A DNA stretch of 64,000 nt from Kineosporia succinea (GCF_030811555.1 NZ_JAUSQZ010000001.1:5825241-5889240), one strand, 5' to 3'. Shown: positions 40,430 through 48,092, numbered from the stretch's first letter. Notes: generated by a model not told the origin, from the letters alone. Numbers and translations: made by a program.

Positions 40430-40649
40430 CGTGACGCTGCCGACGGGTGACCGGCTGGTGGCTGAGATCCGGCGTCTGCGCGGGCTCAATCGCGACCCGC
40501 ACGTGGCGACGTTGCAGCTAGCTCTCGGCTTGGGGCGTACCGGCGTGGACTATCACGGCGAGAAGCTCGAGCGGGCCGGGCGTCTGAAGTTTCAGCATGA
40601 CTCGTCGGGACGCCGACTATGGGCGACGGTCGAGGTGGTCGAGCCGTGA
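40422..40649 (+). CDS. Small wHTH-like protein
   Basis: 75 residues, GTG start. LVAEIRRLRGLNRDPHVATLQLALGLGRTGVDYHGEKLE, in two parts, followed by a beta hairpin (GRLKFQHDSSGRRLWATVEV) fits a winged helix. Possible small DNA-binding protein. Confidence 0.58.
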   Translation: MSDVTLPTGDRLVAEIRRLRGLNRDPHVATLQLALGLGRTGVDYHGEKLERAGRLKFQHDSSGRRLWATVEVVEP

Positions 40650-40885
40650 GCGCCTTCTGGTGGTCGTCGAATGGTGACCTGTTGAAGTCGACGGCCCGGT
40701 GCACGGCTGAGCAGTTCGCTGCGGTGCTCGCCGAGTGGCCCGTCTTCCGTGCTAGTGGCGCAGAAGTCACAGTTGTCGATGAGCGTCGCGTCGATGTTGT
40801 GACGCGCCACGGGGTCATGACTTTCACTGGCGCTGACAGTGAGAGTCCCCGTCAGGTGGCCGAAGTCGCCACCAGCGAGATCTGA
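40646..40885 (+). CDS. Small hypothetical protein
   Basis: 79 residues, GTG start in GTGA overlap. WWSSNGDLLKSTARCTAEQF and AEVTVVDERRVDVVTRHG look like a small alpha/beta fold. Unknown. Confidence 0.58.
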   Translation: MSAFWWSSNGDLLKSTARCTAEQFAAVLAEWPVFRASGAEVTVVDERRVDVVTRHGVMTFTGADSESPRQVAEVATSEI

Positions 40886-40952
40886 ACCACCCCCATCCTT
40901 CACGCGCCCGAGTGGGTGCGTCCACTAAGCACGCCCACACACGGGAGAAGAC

Positions 40953-41327
40953 ATGAAGAAGTGGCGACTGGCCTGGAGCGAAGACGACTCCGAGGTCTAC
41001 ACCGACAAGCAGGGCCTGCGCGACGGGATCAAGACGGTCCGGGCCGCCTGGCAGGGCGGGGATTTCAAGAGCCCGTGGGTGGAGGTCTGGTTCACGGAGG
41101 GCTACGGGTGGGAGGCGCAGGAGAGGTTCAGCCTCGCCGTCCCCGACGTCACCGAGGTACTCGCCGAGCTGCGTGATCGGGCTCAGGGGGCTGCGGCCAA
41201 GCTGTCCGCTGCGGCGGCCAAGGCTGAGAGTCCGGCCGAGAAGTACCGCCTGTCGGGCAAGGTCGAGGGCGTGAAGCTCGTCGAGTCGTACTTCCACGAC
41301 GTCGAACGCCGTCTGGCGGGTGAGTGA
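40953..41327 (+). CDS. Hypothetical helical protein
   Basis: 124 residues; beta-rich N-terminus with several Trp, then a long helix (AAAKLSAAAAKAESPAEKYRL). GGGAGAAGAC precedes the ATG. Unknown. Confidence 0.62.
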   Translation: MKKWRLAWSEDDSEVYTDKQGLRDGIKTVRAAWQGGDFKSPWVEVWFTEGYGWEAQERFSLAVPDVTEVLAELRDRAQGAAAKLSAAAAKAESPAEKYRLSGKVEGVKLVESYFHDVERRLAGE

Positions 41328-41328
41328 C

Positions 41329-41451
41329 ATGAGCACGCCGATCCCGGACTACTTCGACGAGGACTGGGACGACGAAGAGTACGACGACATCACCGACTAC
41401 GACCGGACCCGAACCGACCTGCTGTACGCGGATTTGGAGCGCCACGGATGA
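41329..41451 (+). CDS. Very acidic small protein, 40 residues
   Basis: Product about pI 3.5: PDYFDEDWDDEEYDDITDYD is its core. It starts 1 bp after the previous stop and is ATGA-coupled to the next gene. Such DNA-mimic-like charge is common in phage anti-restriction proteins, but size here is small and function unknown. Confidence 0.55.
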   Translation: MSTPIPDYFDEDWDDEEYDDITDYDRTRTDLLYADLERHG

Positions 41452-41561
41452 GCGTCGTCGTGAAGCCTTTCGTGGCTGCGTATGCGGCGGTCGTGACGGT
41501 GGGATTCCTCGCGTGGTGGGGGATCACGAGCGTGTGGCAGCGAATTAAGGGGGAGAAGTGA
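41448..41561 (+). CDS. Single-pass membrane microprotein, 37 residues
   Basis: One membrane helix (FVAAYAAVVTVGFLAWWGI) and a basic tail. ATGA overlap with the acidic protein and GTGA overlap with the next gene. Confidence 0.55.
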   Translation: MSVVVKPFVAAYAAVVTVGFLAWWGITSVWQRIKGEK

Positions 41562-41944
41562 GCGACAAGCCCGAGTGGCCCGAATGCCAGCCGTTCAACT
41601 GGCACCAGTTGCAGCCTGATTCGTTCCTGTACTGGATGCTGCCGGTCGTCCTGCCGCGAGGTGAGGCATTCGAGGAGCTCGCCAAGGCCAGCGACGACTT
41701 CAAGTCCGTCGACCTGCGGATCACGGCGAACGGCATCGAGATGGACGCCCTTGCCTTCCTTCGCGGCGTGCACGCGAACATGCGTCTCTTCGCGCACCGC
41801 GAGGCCGAGCGGATCGTGATGGAGGAGACGTCTCTCACGAAGGTCGAAGAAACCATGGCCAGCATCCGCGAGCAGGTCGAACGGCACCTGCGAGAAGAGC
41901 TGACCGCGGCCGGGGTTCAGCTCCGAGATGAGGAGGGCTGGTGA
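41558..41944 (+). CDS. Hypothetical helical protein
   Basis: 128 residues, GTG start. EWPECQPFNWHQLQPDSFLYWM at the front, coiled-coil-like C-terminus (TMASIREQVERHLREEL). Unknown. Confidence 0.6.
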   Translation: MSDKPEWPECQPFNWHQLQPDSFLYWMLPVVLPRGEAFEELAKASDDFKSVDLRITANGIEMDALAFLRGVHANMRLFAHREAERIVMEETSLTKVEETMASIREQVERHLREELTAAGVQLRDEEGW

Positions 41945-42600
41945 TGGCCTGGTTCAACACGTCTGGCCGCTACCTCCCGGAGATCATGGCGGCGGTGAAT
42001 GCTGAGTCGGGCGGCCGGATGTCGTCGCCGATCTGCGGCAACGAGTCCGAGCCTTCCCCGGACGGTGAGGTTTACGTCTGCACGCGCGCACCGCAGCACA
42101 AGGCTTGGCGGCACATCGCCGTCGGAGCCGGGGTTGTCGCTGCATGGCCCCGGGATCATGAGCCCGTTCTCGCCGACGTGGGCGAGGCGGCCGTTGCCAC
42201 CCCGCCCGCTATCCCTGATCAGCCGGCGGAAGGCGCGATCTTCGCTGAAGTGTGCGTGATCGCTGAACATGTCTGTGTTCCCGTGGCCGGCTGCAACTGT
42301 GATCACGATCCGGAAATGGGCATGGGCCATCAGGCGCATTGCGGCTGGGAACCCGTAGCGATGCTGTCGGAGGTCCCGAAACTGCTGGCCGAGCGTGACC
42401 GTGCCCGCGCCACCGCCGCGAGCCTGGAAGCGCGCTGGGAGGGATTCCGGCGGCTCTTGCTCGGCATGTGGGGCGACGCGTCCGATGCCGCTGACTCTTC
42501 GGGCGGTGCTGAGCACCGCTATCGAAAGCTGGCGCTTAGCGACGCGCTTGATGCCATGCGTGAGTACCCGCACGGGGACGAGGGGAGTGACCGTGGCTGA
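41944..42600 (+). CDS. Cys/His-rich hypothetical protein
   Basis: 218 residues. Several Cys/His clusters (ICGNESEP, YVCTRAPQHKAWRH, AGCNCDHDPEMGMGHQAHCGW) suggest zinc sites. C-terminal helices carry AERDRARATAASLEARWE. ATG 41944 or GTG 41941 may start it. Unknown. Confidence 0.6.
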   Translation: MAWFNTSGRYLPEIMAAVNAESGGRMSSPICGNESEPSPDGEVYVCTRAPQHKAWRHIAVGAGVVAAWPRDHEPVLADVGEAAVATPPAIPDQPAEGAIFAEVCVIAEHVCVPVAGCNCDHDPEMGMGHQAHCGWEPVAMLSEVPKLLAERDRARATAASLEARWEGFRRLLLGMWGDASDAADSSGGAEHRYRKLALSDALDAMREYPHGDEGSDRG

Positions 42601-42976
42601 CGTCTCATACCGCACCGTCTGGTCATACGTCGGCGGGCGTGCCCCTGTCTGCCAGCCCCACGCGACCATCGATGCGGCCTATGCTGACCGCGATCAGTTG
42701 GCAGCGGAGCCGGACATCGCCCGGGCCTGGGTCGAGTCTGCCGAGTGGCTCCCTGTCGGCGAAGAGCACCCGCTGGTGCGGGAGAACGCCCGGCTACTGT
42801 CGCTTTTGGCTGCCGTTCGCAGGGCGAACAATGCTGCGCTCGATGAGGGGCCGCGTCGTCACGCGATCGGTTCTCTGGTGCGCGCTGCTGGACGCCTGCC
42901 TGCACACGCAATCAATCGCGGTAGGGAAATCTACGCCGACATCGTGGCGAAAGAAGGCGGTGGGTCGAGTGACTGA
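42593..42976 (+). CDS. Hypothetical protein
   Basis: 127 residues, GTG 42593 (GTG 42587 possible). RTVWSYVGGRAPVCQPHATI then helices with VRENARLLSLLAAVRRANNA. Overlaps both neighbours by 8 bp. Confidence 0.55.
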   Translation: MADVSYRTVWSYVGGRAPVCQPHATIDAAYADRDQLAAEPDIARAWVESAEWLPVGEEHPLVRENARLLSLLAAVRRANNAALDEGPRRHAIGSLVRAAGRLPAHAINRGREIYADIVAKEGGGSSD

Positions 42977-43409
42977 CGCAATCCGTGAGGCGGTCCGCGT
43001 GAACCGCCGTCTGATCCGCAAGCAGGCCGCCGCTGAGGGCGATCTGGCGACGGTCGCCGAGATGGACGAACTCGACGCCTACGAGGCTGCCACCTACCAG
43101 GCAGACGACCCGAACACGAAGGCACACGCCTACATCCGTGCTCTGGAACGGCAGCTCGAGGAGTCGAAGGCCTGCACCGACGCCCTGTACGCCAAGAACG
43201 AGCGTCTCGAGCAGGAGATGCAGGAGGCCCTGCGGTCGGGGATGGAGCGGCAGGTCGCGACCACGGAAGCTATCCGGAGGGAAGCGAACGAGGATGCGCG
43301 CCGGTATCAGGGTGCGGCGGCTCGCCGGGAAACACGTCGCGCACCGGGCGTTCCTGGTCGCGGCGATCCAGTGGGAGAAGGCTATCGCCGACTCGACTGG
43401 TGGCGTTGA
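42969..43409 (+). CDS. Coiled-coil hypothetical protein
   Basis: 146 residues, GTG start. Long charged helix (ALERQLEESKACTDALYAKN, EAIRREANEDARRYQ). The last 38 codons overlap the next gene in another frame, so its true end or that gene's start is uncertain. Confidence 0.52.
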   Translation: MTDAIREAVRVNRRLIRKQAAAEGDLATVAEMDELDAYEAATYQADDPNTKAHAYIRALERQLEESKACTDALYAKNERLEQEMQEALRSGMERQVATTEAIRREANEDARRYQGAAARRETRRAPGVPGRGDPVGEGYRRLDWWR

Positions 43410-43512
43410 GACGTGGCCCGCCGACGACTTCCGACGGGTGGCTGACGCGCGGCGACAGGCGCTCGAGTCCGCTCTCCGGGCGTTCGACGGTGACGAGGGG
43501 AGCGAGCGATGA
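43294..43512 (+). CDS. Small protein overlapping its upstream neighbour
   Basis: 72 residues. HRAFLVAAIQWEKAI and ARRQALESALRAFDGDEGSE match HRAFLVQAIRDEALQ and EAFKEALENLDGDEKE in the next gene product, so this is a real, duplicated coding segment. ATG 43294 is a guess; the overlap of 116 bp with the preceding gene is unusual here. Confidence 0.5.
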   Translation: MRAGIRVRRLAGKHVAHRAFLVAAIQWEKAIADSTGGVETWPADDFRRVADARRQALESALRAFDGDEGSER

Positions 43513-43859
43513 GCACGGTCACGTTCTCAACGAGCGGCCAGTGCCGTCTCTGCGGCGAGCCTTTCAGGGGTGACGATCTGACGCTGCGAACTCTGCGCCC
43601 ATGGGGGCTCGTCCACGCCAAACACATCCCGGAGTTCGAGGTGGCCGTTGGCCAGCGCAATGACACGCAGCGCGTACTGGACGCCCACCGCGCATTCCTG
43701 GTTCAGGCCATCCGAGATGAGGCTCTGCAGGACGCGGGTGCAGCGAAGAGCCCGTACCCGGAGGACCACGACGGGACCTGGCGGCATCGAGGCGAGGCAT
43801 TCAAGGAAGCACTCGAAAACCTCGACGGCGACGAGAAGGAGGTGGGCGACGGTGAGTGA
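43509..43859 (+). CDS. Hypothetical protein with Cys knuckle, paralogue of its neighbour
   Basis: 116 residues. CRLCGEPFRGDDL at the N-terminus is a zinc-knuckle-like start; the C-terminal half is paralogous to the preceding small protein. ATGA-coupled. Confidence 0.6.
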   Translation: MSTVTFSTSGQCRLCGEPFRGDDLTLRTLRPWGLVHAKHIPEFEVAVGQRNDTQRVLDAHRAFLVQAIRDEALQDAGAAKSPYPEDHDGTWRHRGEAFKEALENLDGDEKEVGDGE

Positions 43860-44223
43860 CGACCGGATGCGCTACCGGGTGGCGGTTGTCGTGTTCGCGG
43901 ACGTCCGGGGCGTTGACTACGTGGATGCGACTGCGGGTGCCGTGCAGGCCATCCGGTCGGCGCTGACCGACGGTTTCACGAAACCCGTGCCCGTCGACCT
44001 GCCGAACCCGTACGCCAGTGAAGAGCGGTTCAAGGACCACGACATGAGCTGCCGGGCCGTCGCGGTCATGGATCTCGGGATGGCGGCCGGCAACGGCTAC
44101 CTCTGGACCGAGCCGACCGCACGAGCCTGGACCAACTACGGCAACGACCTGCCCGACATTGCTCGGCGGACCTGGAAGGTCGAGGAGCCCGAGCCGGACG
44201 AAGAGGAGGTGCCCGGTGAGTGA
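43852..44223 (+). CDS. Hypothetical alpha/beta protein
   Basis: 123 residues, GTG start. RYRVAVVVFADVRGVDYVDA then AVQAIRSALTDGF looks like a ferredoxin-like strand-helix pattern; acidic tail. Unknown. Confidence 0.6.
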   Translation: MSDDRMRYRVAVVVFADVRGVDYVDATAGAVQAIRSALTDGFTKPVPVDLPNPYASEERFKDHDMSCRAVAVMDLGMAAGNGYLWTEPTARAWTNYGNDLPDIARRTWKVEEPEPDEEEVPGE

Positions 44224-44494
44224 AACCATCAGCCCCACCTACCGCACCAACGGCCACGTGATCGAGCGTGACGGACAGGTCATCGGTGTGACGATGCGCC
44301 CCACGGACGCGATCGAAATCGTCGGCGGCCTGAACTTCGGGCAGTCGTCGTTCGGGCCACTATCGGTCGGGTTCGAGCAGGGCGGGTCGGCCGACCTGTA
44401 CGCCAACGAGATCCGGCTTGCCGCTTTCTTCGACTTCGCCGACGCCGAACTGGTTGCCGAGGCGCTGAACCGGGCGGGTGGTCAGGGTGAGTGA
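44216..44494 (+). CDS. Small hypothetical protein
   Basis: 92 residues, GTG start, 8-bp overlap with the previous gene. Beta-rich (HVIERDGQVIGVTMRPTDAI) with a C-terminal helix. Unknown. Confidence 0.58.
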   Translation: MSETISPTYRTNGHVIERDGQVIGVTMRPTDAIEIVGGLNFGQSSFGPLSVGFEQGGSADLYANEIRLAAFFDFADAELVAEALNRAGGQGE

Positions 44495-44723
44495 GCTCCT
44501 GAAGGCCGGCGACCGGGCCATCTGCGAAGGTCTCCGCAGAGCTCACATCGCGATCGGCGACGGCGGTCGTGTGCTCTGCAAGGAAGTCATCCTCTGGGGT
44601 CTCATTGGATCACCTGGTGAGCGAAGCCGGTCGTGGATCGCCGCCGCCGAGACGCCCACCTGCAAGACGTGCGTGAAGCGGGCCGAGGCTGCGGCGCGGA
44701 AGGCGGGGGAGTCGGATGCTTGA
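44487..44723 (+). CDS. Small hypothetical protein with C-terminal CxxC
   Basis: 78 residues, GTG start. CEGLRRAH, VLCKEV and TCKTCVKRAE may form a zinc site. 8-bp overlaps on both sides. Confidence 0.58.
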   Translation: MSELLKAGDRAICEGLRRAHIAIGDGGRVLCKEVILWGLIGSPGERSRSWIAAAETPTCKTCVKRAEAAARKAGESDA

Positions 44724-44868
44724 GCTGATCTGCATCCTTATCGGCATCGCCCTCGTCATCATCGGCCTAAGCGTCCCATCGACGGTCGCGCTGATCGTGG
44801 GGGTCATCTTCCTTGCGATCGGCGGCGTCTGGGTGTTCCTCGTCGACTCGGACGGGGACTGGTTCTAA
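44716..44868 (+). CDS. Two-helix membrane microprotein, 50 residues
   Basis: Almost entirely two hydrophobic helices (LICILIGIALVIIGLSV and ALIVGVIFLAIGGVWVFLV) with an acidic end. The stop overlaps the next ATG (TAATG). Confidence 0.58.
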   Translation: MLELICILIGIALVIIGLSVPSTVALIVGVIFLAIGGVWVFLVDSDGDWF

Positions 44869-45299
44869 TGCCTGACCTCGACCGCACGACCGTGATCCTG
44901 TCGATCCACGGCCGCCACATCAATCTGATGCAGGCCGACCTGAAAGACGTTGAGTGGCGACGCCGGATGCTGCCGGGCGCGGTTAAGAACGTCATCATGT
45001 GGCGGACCGCAACCCCAAAATGCCCCGGATACCTTGACGGATGGTTCGAGGTGAGCGAGCAGGTCTCCGGCACCGCCGAAGCCGTGAAGGCGTGGTGTCA
45101 TCTTCACTCCTACTGGGCCGGGCTGAGCTTGGCGGAACTCGTCGAGTATGCAGGAAAGCCAGAAGGTCAAGTAACGGCGATACGTCGAGGTAGGACTACC
45201 TGGCTTCAGGCGGGGCAGACATTGGGCCTCACCCGCGGCCCGCAAGCCTTTCAGTACGCGCCGGCTGACTGGCGCGAGCGGCTGGAGGTGGCGTGGTGA
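44868..45299 (+). CDS. Hypothetical protein
   Basis: 143 residues; HGRHINLMQADLKDVEWRRR and WCHLHSYWAGLSLAELVEYA; a possible HTH follows near residue 90-120. Unknown. Confidence 0.6.
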   Translation: MPDLDRTTVILSIHGRHINLMQADLKDVEWRRRMLPGAVKNVIMWRTATPKCPGYLDGWFEVSEQVSGTAEAVKAWCHLHSYWAGLSLAELVEYAGKPEGQVTAIRRGRTTWLQAGQTLGLTRGPQAFQYAPADWRERLEVAW

Positions 45300-45583
45300 A
45301 CCCCGTCCTCATCGTCGCTCTCTTCGCTACCTGTTGGCTGATCCTCAGACTGCTGGACTCTGTGATTCGATTCGACTGGACGACCTGCGTCGTAGCCTGC
45401 CTCGTATATGTCATCTCCGGGTTCTCACGCGCCGATGAACTGGTCGCTGCGGCCTGCAACTTCGGGATCGCTGGCTGGTACGCCTACCTGGCGTGGAAGC
45501 GTCGACCGCCGCGTAAACGGCGTGAGGCGAAGGCTCCTGGGCGAGTTAAGGACCTGGGGCACAAGCTGGTGGTCTCGTCGTGA
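45296..45583 (+). CDS. Small polytopic membrane protein
   Basis: 95 residues with two to three membrane segments (VLIVALFATCWLILRLL, TTCVVACLVYVISGF, AACNFGIAGWYAYLAW) and a strongly basic tail. GTG start in GTGA overlap. Confidence 0.6.
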   Translation: MNPVLIVALFATCWLILRLLDSVIRFDWTTCVVACLVYVISGFSRADELVAAACNFGIAGWYAYLAWKRRPPRKRREAKAPGRVKDLGHKLVVSS

Positions 45584-45822
45584 AGTTCACCGTCGGCCAG
45601 CAGGTCCAGTACATCTGGGGCGCGTGGCGGGTCACGTCGGCCGCCGCTGGTCAGTACGTGATCGAGCCCGAAGACGACACCGCCCGGGAGGAGTTCCGGA
45701 AGATGGAGCCGCACCATCGGCGTCGGAAGTGGACGCCCGGAGACGTTCTCGACCGGGGGAGGCTCTTGGTATCCGGGAAGTCATTGCGCGCCTCCGAAAC
45801 GGGGACGGGAGGAAGGGCATGA
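45580..45822 (+). CDS. Small SH3-like basic protein
   Basis: 80 residues. FTVGQQVQYIWGAWRVTSAA and GQYVIEPED suggest an SH3-like barrel; basic C-terminus. GTG start. Unknown. Confidence 0.58.
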   Translation: MKFTVGQQVQYIWGAWRVTSAAAGQYVIEPEDDTAREEFRKMEPHHRRRKWTPGDVLDRGRLLVSGKSLRASETGTGGRA

Positions 45823-46091
45823 GCAACGTGACCCCGCTCCGCAAGCCGTCTCCCACGCCTCATCTCGGCGCCCTCGACTGCACGTGGGCGGTCGACGTGA
45901 ACCGCCATGACGCGGTCCGTCTCGTCGCTCGCCGCACCTCGGGGATCGTGACTGTGCAGTGGAAGCTCGAGCAGTGCGCCGGCGACCTCGACCCGCAGCA
46001 TGTCGCGCGCCTGCATCGGCTGGTCTTGGGGGATGTCGAGCCGGGGGTGTCTGCGCTGATGTACGCGGACATTGAGGCCGGGCAGCTGTAA
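45819..46091 (+). CDS. Small hypothetical protein
   Basis: 90 residues, beta-rich (LDCTWAVDVNRHDAVRLVARR, IVTVQWKLEQ). Last gene of the long coupled run; GGGAGGAAGG precedes its ATG. Unknown. Confidence 0.6.
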   Translation: MSNVTPLRKPSPTPHLGALDCTWAVDVNRHDAVRLVARRTSGIVTVQWKLEQCAGDLDPQHVARLHRLVLGDVEPGVSALMYADIEAGQL

Positions 46092-46103
46092 CCCCATCGA
46101 ACT

Positions 46104-46141
46104 CCCGCCCGGCCTGAGTGGGGAAGCTCGGGTCGGGCGGG
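46104..46141. terminator. Terminator-like hairpin after the small-gene run
   Basis: CCCGCCCG (46104-46111) pairs with CGGGCGGG (46134-46141); further G/C pairing is possible in the 22-nt loop. Confidence 0.6.
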
Positions 46142-46204
46142 GCAACACTCTGGGCGCGAGAAGCGTCTGAGCATCGAATCACCCACTGAGGAAGAGAGAT
46201 CCGA

Positions 46205-46615
46205 GTGAAGAGCAAGAGACGTACCGCCGTTGCCGCCGCCATCATGGCCGGGGTCGCCGCGTTCGGCCTGTCCGCCTGTACCACCGAGGCCGAGAGCGTC
46301 AACGACAACCTCAGCAAGGACGCGGACAACTTCAAGGTCGCCCGCAAGATCACGTTCGTGAACGGGATCACCGACAAGGTCATCCTCGAAGCGCAGGGCC
46401 TCTGCTCGGTCGACCCCGGCGACGGCAACAGAATGTTCGTCACGTGCAAGGACTCCGACGGCAAGTACGTCCGGCACTCACTCGGCAAGTCCGACAACGT
46501 GTTCTGGTTCGTCGAGCAACTCGAAGCGACCAACACGTCCACCAGCGCGTACCGGTTCGTCGTCCGGCCGGACTCGCTGATCCCTGAGGTGTCGGTTGAG
46601 GACGACGATCGGTGA
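46205..46615 (+). CDS. Phage/element-type lipoprotein
   Basis: 136 residues. Lipobox LSAC with lipidated Cys25 after a basic signal peptide. The mature part (NFKVARKITFVNGITDKVIL, GLCSVDPGDGN, LGKSDNVFWFVEQLE) matches a beta-sandwich lipoprotein group seen in phages and prophages. GTG has GAGGAAGAGA ahead and the gene stands alone. A role in superinfection or entry exclusion is plausible, not shown. Confidence 0.75.
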   Translation: MKSKRRTAVAAAIMAGVAAFGLSACTTEAESVNDNLSKDADNFKVARKITFVNGITDKVILEAQGLCSVDPGDGNRMFVTCKDSDGKYVRHSLGKSDNVFWFVEQLEATNTSTSAYRFVVRPDSLIPEVSVEDDDR

Positions 46616-46821
46616 CCACCTTCACCGAGTACGCCGAAGCGTTCGCGATCTTCGCCAAGTATCAGCCGCAAGGATCGAACGTTTCCGCCGAGCACGACGA
46701 AATCTGGGCTGGCCCTGCCGAAGGGTACGGGCCCATCAGCAACGAGGACCAGGGCCGACTCCGCGAACTTGGGTGGACCCACGACGGAGACGACAGCTAC
46801 GGCTGGCACCTCTACGTGTAG
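46612..46821 (+). CDS. Small hypothetical protein
   Basis: 69 residues, GTG start overlapping the lipoprotein stop. TFTEYAEAFAIFAKYQPQG then acidic, Trp-containing end. Probably functions with the lipoprotein. Confidence 0.62.
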   Translation: MTTFTEYAEAFAIFAKYQPQGSNVSAEHDEIWAGPAEGYGPISNEDQGRLRELGWTHDGDDSYGWHLYV

Positions 46822-46831
46822 TAAGCGCAGT

Positions 46832-46862
46832 GACGCCCCGGCAGGAGGGTTGCCGGGGCGTC
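46832..46862. terminator. Bidirectional terminator
   Basis: GACGCCCCGGCA (46832-46843) pairs perfectly with TGCCGGGGCGTC (46851-46862), loop 7 nt, between convergent genes. Confidence 0.88.
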
Positions 46863-46875
46863 CGTCTGTGTGCGT

Positions 46876-47154
46876 TCAGGCGGTGCGCTGCAGGGGAATG
46901 TAGGCGAGCTGAGTGCCGGCCTGGGCGACGTACTCGCGGAAGGTCTCGATGGGGACGACGTTGCGGCCGAGAGCGGCGACAACGACGCCCGTGTGGTGGC
47001 GGGTGATGAGCGCGTAGAGCGATCCGGCCTGGATGATGCGGTGGCAGCCTGGGTCTTCTACGCCGGGCGGGACCGGGAGGGTGTGGAGCTTGGTGTCGCA
47101 CCAGGGCTCGGTGTGCGTGGTCTCTCTGTCGTCGATGTCTGACGTCGCTGTCAT
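46876..47154 (-). CDS. Hypothetical protein
   Basis: 92 residues, one of the few leftward genes of the element. PWCDTKLHTLPVPPGVED, PGCHRII and LYALITRHHTG; Cys/His could bind metal. ATG 47152-47154 with AGGGGG ahead; a longer reading to 47,247 is less likely. Confidence 0.6.
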   Translation of the reverse strand: MTATSDIDDRETTHTEPWCDTKLHTLPVPPGVEDPGCHRIIQAGSLYALITRHHTGVVVAALGRNVVPIETFREYVAQAGTQLAYIPLQRTA

Positions 47155-47529
47155 GGGTAGCAGCCCCCTCGTCGGCCGTGGTCCCGGCCCCTTGTGTCGT
47201 CGACCCTTCTCGGTGCCCGCTGGTGCCCGCATGCCCGCCATTGTCACTCGGTGAGTGAGACATCCTGACCCGATACACGAGGGGATGCACGGGTGGTTAC
47301 CCCCTCATTGCGGGAACGATCCAACATTTGAACACTCGGCCTACCGGCGGGTGCCACTCGGAGGTGCTACCCATCAGTCAAATGGATGGTGAATCGGTAT
47401 TCATGTGGCCGATGGGGTTATGAGCTGATCGGCCACTCAGTATGCGGATTGCGCATCAGACAGGCCCTCATGGTCCGCCAATGCGCCAGGGGGAGACGCC
47501 AGAGGAGGTCGCACTCAAAGCTCGGATGC
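47155..47529. promoter_or_regulatory. Control region with two strong inverted repeats
   Basis: About 375 bp without a convincing gene between divergent genes. TCACTCGGTGAGTGA (47244-47258) is a perfect 15-bp palindrome near the leftward gene. GTGGCCGAT (47405-47413) and ATCGGCCAC (47428-47436) form a second perfect inverted repeat ahead of the XRE gene. Both are suitable operators. Confidence 0.55.
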
Positions 47530-47784
47530 ATGGCCGACGACCTGCGCTCGGCGGTCGCCAGCGCAGTACGCGCCAGGCGAACCCTTGCCGGCCTCACGCA
47601 GGGCCAGCTCGCCGGCGCCATGGGAGTCGACCAGGCCGTCATCTCACGTATCGAAGCCGCGGTTCGTCCGATCCCACTCGGTGACGAACTGGTCAGGCTC
47701 TGCGAGCAGCTCGGCTGCACACTTCGGCAGCTCCTGGAAGACGCAAACCCCGAACAGCGTCGCGCGCTAGGAATCCGCGACTAA
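47530..47784 (+). CDS. XRE family regulator
   Basis: 84 residues, a single HTH: VRARRTLAGLTQGQLAGAMGVDQAVISRIEAAVRP in two parts (about 14-48). ATG 47530 gives a normal small-XRE length; the upstream extension crosses the operator. Its stop overlaps the stop of the opposite XRE gene. Confidence 0.78.
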   Translation: MADDLRSAVASAVRARRTLAGLTQGQLAGAMGVDQAVISRIEAAVRPIPLGDELVRLCEQLGCTLRQLLEDANPEQRRALGIRD

Positions 47785-48056
47785 AGAGACGTGTCCTCGT
47801 ACGGGGGGAGGCCGACAGCCTCACGATCGTCCGGGTCCAAGAGCTGCAGTAGCTGACGCAGCGGCCGGCCGAGCGCCCTGCAGACACCCGCGGCCTCTTC
47901 GAGCCTGATCGAGGCCTCGCCCATCTCGACGCGGGACACGTGCTTCTGGTCCCAGCCCTCGACACGTTCGGCGAGTTCGGCCTGAGATAGGCCGGCCGCG
48001 ACTCGCCACATCTTCACGGCACGGCGGATGGCTAGGCGCCCGCTCGTGCTCGTCAC
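47781..48056 (-). CDS. XRE family regulator
   Basis: 91 residues: MWRVAAGLSQAELAERVEGW then KHVSRVEMGEASIRLEEAAGV. GTG start at 48054-48056. It is tail-to-tail with the other XRE gene (stop codons overlap by 2-4 bp) and both share a leucine-rich end (RQLLQLLDPDDREAVGLP; RQLLEDANPEQRRALGI), so they are paralogues. Confidence 0.78.
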   Translation of the reverse strand: MTSTSGRLAIRRAVKMWRVAAGLSQAELAERVEGWDQKHVSRVEMGEASIRLEEAAGVCRALGRPLRQLLQLLDPDDREAVGLPPYEDTSL

Positions 48057-48077
48057 GCACCGACATTCACAGCGGCC

Positions 48078-48092
48078 GGGACATCTTGTCCC
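48078..48092. promoter_or_regulatory. Operator palindrome between divergent genes
   Basis: GGGACATCTTGTCCC, a perfect 6-3-6 palindrome, 22 bp upstream of the leftward XRE gene and in the promoter region of the gene at 48,177. Likely bound by that XRE protein. Confidence 0.62.

Noticed and set aside
47781-48056. Toxin-antitoxin pair formed by the two XRE genes
   Set aside because: Both proteins are DNA-binding HTH paralogues; neither resembles a toxin, and they are convergent rather than co-transcribed.
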